NCBI GenBank assembly: GCA_038240875.1
Contig: JBBRGG010000030.1
Location: 1 to 19,931, forward strand
Direction: 5' to 3'
Origin: JBBRGG01 sp038240875
Lineage (GTDB): Bacteria > Planctomycetota > Phycisphaerae > Phycisphaerales > UBA1924
Length of the DNA stretch: 19,931 nucleotides
Within the stretch, counting starts at the first letter, position 1. Each line of letters begins with the position of its first letter. Positions 15,286 through 19,931 of this stretch are shown piece by piece. The position numbers and the translations under genes are program-made. Below the pieces are notes generated by a model, which saw nothing but the letters and a program-made list of their open reading frames with translations, did no database searches and was not told the DNA's origin.

Positions 15286-18200
15286 TCAATTCTCTTTCCG
15301 AACTGGCCGAACAGCCTTCAGCGTGCTCGCGAGGGCGGCAAAGTTCCACCGTTCAATCGGCTTGCCGATCGCTGAAACCATGAGCTTATCGCCACTGGGA
15401 TCAAAGCACAACGACGTCACCGGCGAGCCCGCCGAGAATCGCGCCAAAGGCTTGTAGCTCGCCAAATCAATGATCGTCACTCCCCCACCGCGATCACCAA
15501 ACGCGACCGTTTTACCTGAGGGGTGGAATTCAACACAGAAGATCGCGTCCTCGGTCAATCGCGATGAAGACGTGATCGTTCCAGTTGTCGGGTCAATCTT
15601 GTGTAATTGGCCCGAGTTGCCCACGGCAATAATCGAAGCTCCATCCGGGTTGACACTCAGCGACCGCAACTGCAAAGAGACAACCTCGATGACTCGCACT
15701 GTCGCCAACGATGCAGCGTCGAGCACGTGCACACGCCCGTCGCGCGCCGCAACGTACAACTGCTTTCCATCCTTTGCGAATCGAATCGACGATAGCGCCG
15801 CCTGCGGCTCAATCTGCCGTGCGATTGACGCACTTCCCGTGCTTGAACTTTCCGACGCCAGCAAACGCGGATCTAAAATAGCGACCGAACCTTCCATTGT
15901 GCACATCGCAAGTTTCTTGCCATCCGGGCTAAACCGAATGCTCTGGACACGCTGCCCAGGCAACGGACGGATGACTCTTGGTTCAGTAGGAGTTGTCGCA
16001 GCTTGCCCGCTCGGTGCCGCTGTGTGCATGCGAACTTCTTCGCCAAGCCCTGCGCATGCGATTAATCCATCATTTGACGCTACGGAAATCGTAAGCCCGG
16101 TTACGTTTGCAAGCTTGACCTGCGTTGATAGGTCTTGCGCTCGCATGCTCGCATAGCTCATCGTGCGTTCAGAATCGCCGAAGTACACGCGCTCCGATTT
16201 CCAGTCGAACGAAGGGTCTAGCGCGCTTTGCGTTGGACGCGTTACAGGCGTGCGCCAACCGTGCCCGGGAGTGTCCCAAACACGAATCGCCATTCCGTAA
16301 TCCACAGTCAAAATCCGCTTACCACCCGGCGGCATGGTGAACAACGCAACCGCGACATCATGCCCAGATAAACTCGGCCACTCGTTCCAAGTCTTGGCAT
16401 CAAAGAGCCGCAAACGAGAATCGCCGAACGAGTTCATCGCGACAATATTCCCCTCGGCATTAAGCCCCGCATTTACGCGCACGCCAAGCTTCACCGGGAT
16501 CAAGCTCGCAATCGTACCGTTTGCGATAGCCTCGTGCGACAAATCAAGCGAGAACGTTGAATCATGCAACGTAACGACCGCGCTACTCATCGATTCATTC
16601 AGCACGACCCTTGGCGCAGATCGAACACCCGAAGGCGGCTTGATTGATTCAACTGGAATACAAGGCTTTTCTGCAAGCTCTGGAGCCAACAACTCACCCG
16701 TAATCGGATCGATGATCACGATCCTGCCACCCTTGGTCAAATATGCCAACACACGCTTGGTCGTGCAGTGCCACGGAGCTTGATTTGGCACAGCATCATG
16801 CAGTTCACGCACCAACTTCAACCCTGGCAGTGAGTAGATCTGTAACCCTTGCTCGATTGCATCAAAGGTCATGTACTCGCGCGATGCGTACATCGAAGGC
16901 AGTGGCAGAAGCAGATCCAGCACTGGAATCGTCGGCACGTGCGCACGCGTTGGCGTGAAGCGCGCCGCATCAAAGCCACTCCACGCAGCTAAACCACTCC
17001 CGCCAGAGGAATAGCACTCCAATTCCCCCTGCTTCCAAAACACGACATGCGAAAGGTTGAGCGAGATCGCCGTCGATTGCATGTCAGAGGGCATGCGCAC
17101 TGGCAGTTCCGTAAACCTGCTCTCGCTCGCTGAATAGATCGTGAAACTCCCGTCGTCACGCTCGAAAGCAAATCCGCCATCATCGGTGGGTTTGACGTAC
17201 TTGGGCTTGGGGCCAGGTACCGTTGTACGCGACAGGCACCGCGCCGGCCCTTGCAACTCCATAAACGCCCACAGACTCCGCCGCTGCGCGAGCGAGCCGT
17301 TCCAGATCGCCTTGATCGTATCCGCCTCGCGTGGCATCACTTGATCAAGTTCGGGCCACAGAATCTCTTCAGCCTTTGATCGCGAGCCCGTCGCCGCCAA
17401 GCTCCGCAGCCGCTCGATCGTGCTCTCATGAAGCGCGATAGTCAACCTTGCATTGTTCGTCAGCAGCACCCCCAGCATCGTGAGAACAAACGTAAAGACC
17501 AAAGCCGCAAACGCGTATGCATATCGATACCGCCGGATCGACTTGCGAACCACATACACGCGACTATCTCTTCGCGCGTCAATTGCTTCGCCCACCAATG
17601 TGTACCGAAGATCTCGCGCCAAATCCGCGCACGTCTGGTACCTTCGATCTGGCTCCTTGGCGATAGCCGTGCTCAGCACCGTCGCAAGATCTCGGTTCGC
17701 GCGATTTACAGGTATCCGCGCTGGCGTCGCATTAATAATATTCCATATAGTTGTTTCTAACGACCCGCGCACCAGATAAGGCAACTGCCCCGCCAACGCT
17801 TCATATCCAATTACGCCCAGCGCGTATACATCGCTGCGAATGTCTGGCGATGATCGCAACGCGCCGACCTGCTCGGGCGCTGCGTATGCCAACGTTCCCG
17901 CAAACTCGCCAGTCAACGTGACGCGCTCTTGCAGCGAATCAAGCACGCCATCGGTCCATCTCGCAACGCCAAAGTCCAGAACGCGAGGCCGTCCTGATTC
18001 ATCGATCATGATGTTCGATGGCTTCAAGTCTCGATGAATCACCCCGCGCTGGTGCGCATGATGCAACGCATCGGCGATCTGCGCCAGCACACTCGCAATT
18101 ACCCCCTGGTCGCGAACCTTTAAACCAGCAACCCAATCCCCAAAGCTAACGCCATCGATCCGTTCCATGATCAACGCATCGCGCCCGTCGGCGAGCGTCA

Positions 18201-18741
18201 ACGAATCAAGTAATCGAACGATCCCCGGATGTTGAAGTGCCGCGGCGATCTGAATCTCACGAGCAAACCGCGCACACGCTTTGGGCGATGCGTTGCCAGC
18301 GTCATGAAGCACCTTGACCGCAACGCGCTGATTGCTCCCTAGTTGTGTTGCGTCATACACAACGCCCTGCGCGCCGCGCGAAATCTCAGCCTCAAGCCGA
18401 TACCCCGGAACCACAGGCATGCGATAGGCCTGAGGCGTGCGCACAATCTTGTCCCGTCCAGCAAACCCCCTCGAACCCGTCTCGTCCCGATCCAACTCCT
18501 CATTTCCTACCTGAACAAGTCCACCCGTGCCCATAGACACAACCGAGCTTCCCGTAAGCACCAGCGAAAAGCGGTTGGCAAATCGAGCCGCCCGAAGAGC
18601 GGTGGCACACTGAGGGCACCTGGCAACATGGGTGATCGTGTCGGCAACAGCCGGGTCGCGCGTGGCTTCTCCCGCCGCCAGCCTTGAAAGGGCATCAATG
18701 GCTTGCGGAGTCGGGCATATTGCTGGTATAGTAGTGTCCAT
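15286..18741 (-). CDS. Membrane Ser/Thr protein kinase with anti-sigma-like N-terminus and WD40-like propeller
   Basis: This is a 1151-residue Hanks-type kinase. Order of parts: H38-x3-C42-x2-C45, resembling the zinc motif of anti-sigma domains; kinase domain about 114-382 with glycine loop SRGAQGVVY (121-129, first Gly replaced by Ser), K143, E162, HRDLKPSN (236-243), DFG (257-259) and APE (288-290); one membrane helix about 407-428; and a C-terminal sensor of beta-propeller repeats. The clearest blades are near 790-823, 926-957, 978-1008, 1022-1050, 1063-1092 and 1105-1133 (for example IRFSPDGKKLAMCTMEGSVAILD). All catalytic residues are present, so it should be active. It starts 65 bp after the ECF sigma gene on the same strand; AAGGA lies just before the ATG. 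Planctomycetes commonly pair ECF factors with kinases of this kind. The propeller is probably extracytoplasmic; its ligand is unknown. Confidence 0.93.
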   Translation of the reverse strand: MDTTIPAICPTPQAIDALSRLAAGEATRDPAVADTITHVARCPQCATALRAARFANRFSLVLTGSSVVSMGTGGLVQVGNEELDRDETGSRGFAGRDKIVRTPQAYRMPVVPGYRLEAEISRGAQGVVYDATQLGSNQRVAVKVLHDAGNASPKACARFAREIQIAAALQHPGIVRLLDSLTLADGRDALIMERIDGVSFGDWVAGLKVRDQGVIASVLAQIADALHHAHQRGVIHRDLKPSNIMIDESGRPRVLDFGVARWTDGVLDSLQERVTLTGEFAGTLAYAAPEQVGALRSSPDIRSDVYALGVIGYEALAGQLPYLVRGSLETTIWNIINATPARIPVNRANRDLATVLSTAIAKEPDRRYQTCADLARDLRYTLVGEAIDARRDSRVYVVRKSIRRYRYAYAFAALVFTFVLTMLGVLLTNNARLTIALHESTIERLRSLAATGSRSKAEEILWPELDQVMPREADTIKAIWNGSLAQRRSLWAFMELQGPARCLSRTTVPGPKPKYVKPTDDGGFAFERDDGSFTIYSASESRFTELPVRMPSDMQSTAISLNLSHVVFWKQGELECYSSGGSGLAAWSGFDAARFTPTRAHVPTIPVLDLLLPLPSMYASREYMTFDAIEQGLQIYSLPGLKLVRELHDAVPNQAPWHCTTKRVLAYLTKGGRIVIIDPITGELLAPELAEKPCIPVESIKPPSGVRSAPRVVLNESMSSAVVTLHDSTFSLDLSHEAIANGTIASLIPVKLGVRVNAGLNAEGNIVAMNSFGDSRLRLFDAKTWNEWPSLSGHDVAVALFTMPPGGKRILTVDYGMAIRVWDTPGHGWRTPVTRPTQSALDPSFDWKSERVYFGDSERTMSYASMRAQDLSTQVKLANVTGLTISVASNDGLIACAGLGEEVRMHTAAPSGQAATTPTEPRVIRPLPGQRVQSIRFSPDGKKLAMCTMEGSVAILDPRLLASESSSTGSASIARQIEPQAALSSIRFAKDGKQLYVAARDGRVHVLDAASLATVRVIEVVSLQLRSLSVNPDGASIIAVGNSGQLHKIDPTTGTITSSSRLTEDAIFCVEFHPSGKTVAFGDRGGGVTIIDLASYKPLARFSAGSPVTSLCFDPSGDKLMVSAIGKPIERWNFAALASTLKAVRPVRKEN

Positions 18742-18806
18742 GTCCTTGCCATAAATAGAGTTACGACACTTTACAACCTTTACTTCGCAACCAATTCAGT
18801 TTACGG

Positions 18807-19409
18807 TCAATCGCAGTACACGCGCGACAATTCTTCAACTATCTCTTGTAAACGTCGCGAAACTCGGTTCTTGGATACATACACCTGTTCAACAGACATC
18901 TTGCACCGCTCGGCCACCTGTGCCGGGGGAACCTGGCGCAAGGCTGATAACTCAAAGGCGAGCAGTGTCAGGGCGGCGAACTTGGTCTCAACTTGGATTC
19001 GTTCCCATGCGTGCTCGAATGTTCGCCTTTCGAGGGCATCGTCGAAAGCGCTTGCTACGTCAAAGGTTGTGGGGTCGTTCTCGGGAATCGAGCCAGCTTT
19101 AGTAAGGTCGTAATGGTTTCGGCGTGCTCGCACAATATCGACGATTCGATGATGCGCGATGGCGATGATCCACGACGAAAGGCGTCCGCGCGAGCGGTCG
19201 TACTTACCAGCTTGGTAGTCACGAAGTACTTGCAGAATAGTCTCTTGCGCTGCGTCGGCGGCATCTGCCTCAGCCAGACCAAGCTTGAGCGCAGTAGCGA
19301 GGATCACGCCACGAAAGCGATGGTCAAAGGTTGTCCATGCGTCGGCGTCGCGACTATCGCGCAAGCGTTCAAGCAAGAGCGTTGTTGTGACCAAAGCAGG
19401 ATCCGCCAT
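18807..19409 (-). CDS. ECF-type RNA polymerase sigma factor
   Basis: The product has 200 residues from the ATG at 19409, a normal ECF length. Region 2 spans about 22-98 (TTFDHRFRGVILATALKLGL, AADAAQETILQVLRDYQAGKYD, RGRLSSWIIAIAHHRIVDIVRAR) and region 4 about 133-192, with the helix-turn-helix PPAQVAERCKMSVEQVYVSKNRVSRRLQEI. The frame is open to an ATG at 19595, but the extra 62 residues have no sigma character and overlap the divergent gene, so I reject that start. No clear Shine-Dalgarno precedes 19409. The downstream membrane kinase is probably its regulator, directly or by phosphorylation, as in kinase-linked ECF groups of Planctomycetota. Target promoters are unknown. Confidence 0.93.
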   Translation of the reverse strand: MADPALVTTTLLLERLRDSRDADAWTTFDHRFRGVILATALKLGLAEADAADAAQETILQVLRDYQAGKYDRSRGRLSSWIIAIAHHRIVDIVRARRNHYDLTKAGSIPENDPTTFDVASAFDDALERRTFEHAWERIQVETKFAALTLLAFELSALRQVPPAQVAERCKMSVEQVYVSKNRVSRRLQEIVEELSRVYCD

Positions 19410-19536
19410 GTCAGTAGTATTGCAGATTTTGAGAGAAAGTGCAGCAAGACTTCCAGAGTTGCCACGCATCCTCATTGGCGAGGTACCACGAAGTGTTGAG
19501 ACCCGGGCAACCCCGCTCACACGAGAAGACACGACA

Positions 19537-19931
19537 ATGAACCCCACTTCCACCGCATTGGCTGTACTGTCTTCATGCTCGATCGCAGCCCGCACCCGTA
19601 CCTCTCAAACCGTCGTTTAGTTCGATGGCTTTTTCAACAACTCGGGTGTGTCGCAGACGACGTACACCAATGCTACTGGCCTTGGCAGCACGGCTCAGGG
19701 TTTGCAGTTCCTCGTCGGCGGCAACCCTAATGAATATCGACGCATCCGCCACCAGTTGAACGTTACTAACGCACCCTTCAACGCCGCGGTCTTCTCGCTT
19801 CATCTCAGCATCAAAATCGTTTATGACCTTAGCACACATGGCGCTATCAGCAGTATCAATTGCGGTGAAGGCTCGATCAACTTCACCCCTACAGCCGTTC
19901 TTCCAGGCAACGGCCAGGGCTCGGGCCTGTT
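19537..19931 (+). pseudogene. Probable exported protein broken by an in-frame TAG, 3' partial
   Basis: From the ATG at 19537 the frame reads a short signal-peptide-like segment with hydrophobic core ALAVLSSCSIAA, then a TAG at 19618-19620, then continues open without another stop to the window end in the same frame. The continuation (FDGFFNNSGVSQTTY..., SINFTPTAVLPGNGQGSG) has the Asn/Thr/Ser/Gly-rich look of a planctomycete surface or secreted beta protein, and codon use looks coding. The TAG replaces what could be a Tyr codon (TVV[Y]FDGFFNN). This may be a pseudogene, a sequencing error or stop readthrough; restart at the in-frame GTG (19651) would lose the signal. The gene diverges from the sigma factor. 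Family not recognised. Confidence 0.45.

Noticed and set aside
15470..16156. 228-residue open frame on the plus strand
   Set aside because: It is antisense to the clear propeller repeats of the kinase.
19419..19447. Promoter of the sigma gene on the minus strand (TTGCTG, 17 bp, TGCAAT)
   Set aside because: Spacing is right but both boxes are weak, and the start of transcription would fall almost on the ATG.
19410..19595. 62-residue N-terminal extension of the sigma factor
   Set aside because: No sigma-like sequence in it, and it overlaps the divergent exported-protein gene.

Overview
The window looks like chromosomal DNA from a member of the Planctomycetota, possibly Phycisphaerae-like. This is an inference from three things: a very large Hanks-type kinase with a C-terminal beta-propeller sitting next to an ECF sigma factor, prepilin-like proteins with R-[G/A]-FTLIE cleavage sites, and a moderately GC-rich composition with ordinary housekeeping genes. 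No tRNA, rRNA, insertion sequence, integrase or CRISPR array was seen.

Layout. (1) Positions 2-3164, plus strand: two carbohydrate-active genes, a 5'-truncated (alpha/alpha)6-barrel glycosidase-like protein and a complete GH1 beta-glucosidase. (2) Positions 3168-12941, minus strand: a cluster for a type IV pilus / type II secretion-like machine. In transcription order it holds a PilZ-domain protein, the assembly ATPase (GspE/PilB), the inner-membrane platform (GspF/PilC), four prepilins (G-, H-, I- and J-like), a PilX-like protein, a fused PilM-PilN (GspL-like) protein, a PilO/GspM-like protein and a PilP/GspC-like protein. Most junctions overlap or are tight. The two long internal gaps (before the G-like pilin and before the PilMN fusion) carry hairpins, and the first also carries two pairs of perfect 11-bp direct repeats. 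No secretin or prepilin peptidase is present, so the machine must be completed from elsewhere. (3) Positions 12942-13400: a divergent intergenic region with a 9-bp tandem repeat, a 14-bp palindrome and several hairpins. (4) Positions 13401-15245, plus strand: rpsB and tsf, closed by a clear intrinsic terminator. (5) Positions 15286-19409, minus strand: an ECF sigma factor followed by a 1151-residue membrane Ser/Thr kinase whose N-terminus has an anti-sigma-like H-x3-C-x2-C motif. (6) From 19537, plus strand: the start of a probable exported protein whose reading frame is broken by one in-frame TAG; it runs off the window.

How the genes work together. The pilus/secretion genes should form one envelope-spanning machine. 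The ATPase and platform drive pseudopilus growth, the pilins make the filament, and the PilMN, PilO and PilP-like proteins make the inner-membrane alignment complex. The PilZ protein at the head of the cluster suggests cyclic-di-GMP input. The sigma/kinase pair looks like a signalling module in which the membrane kinase controls the sigma factor. The two glycosidases suggest breakdown of oligosaccharides.
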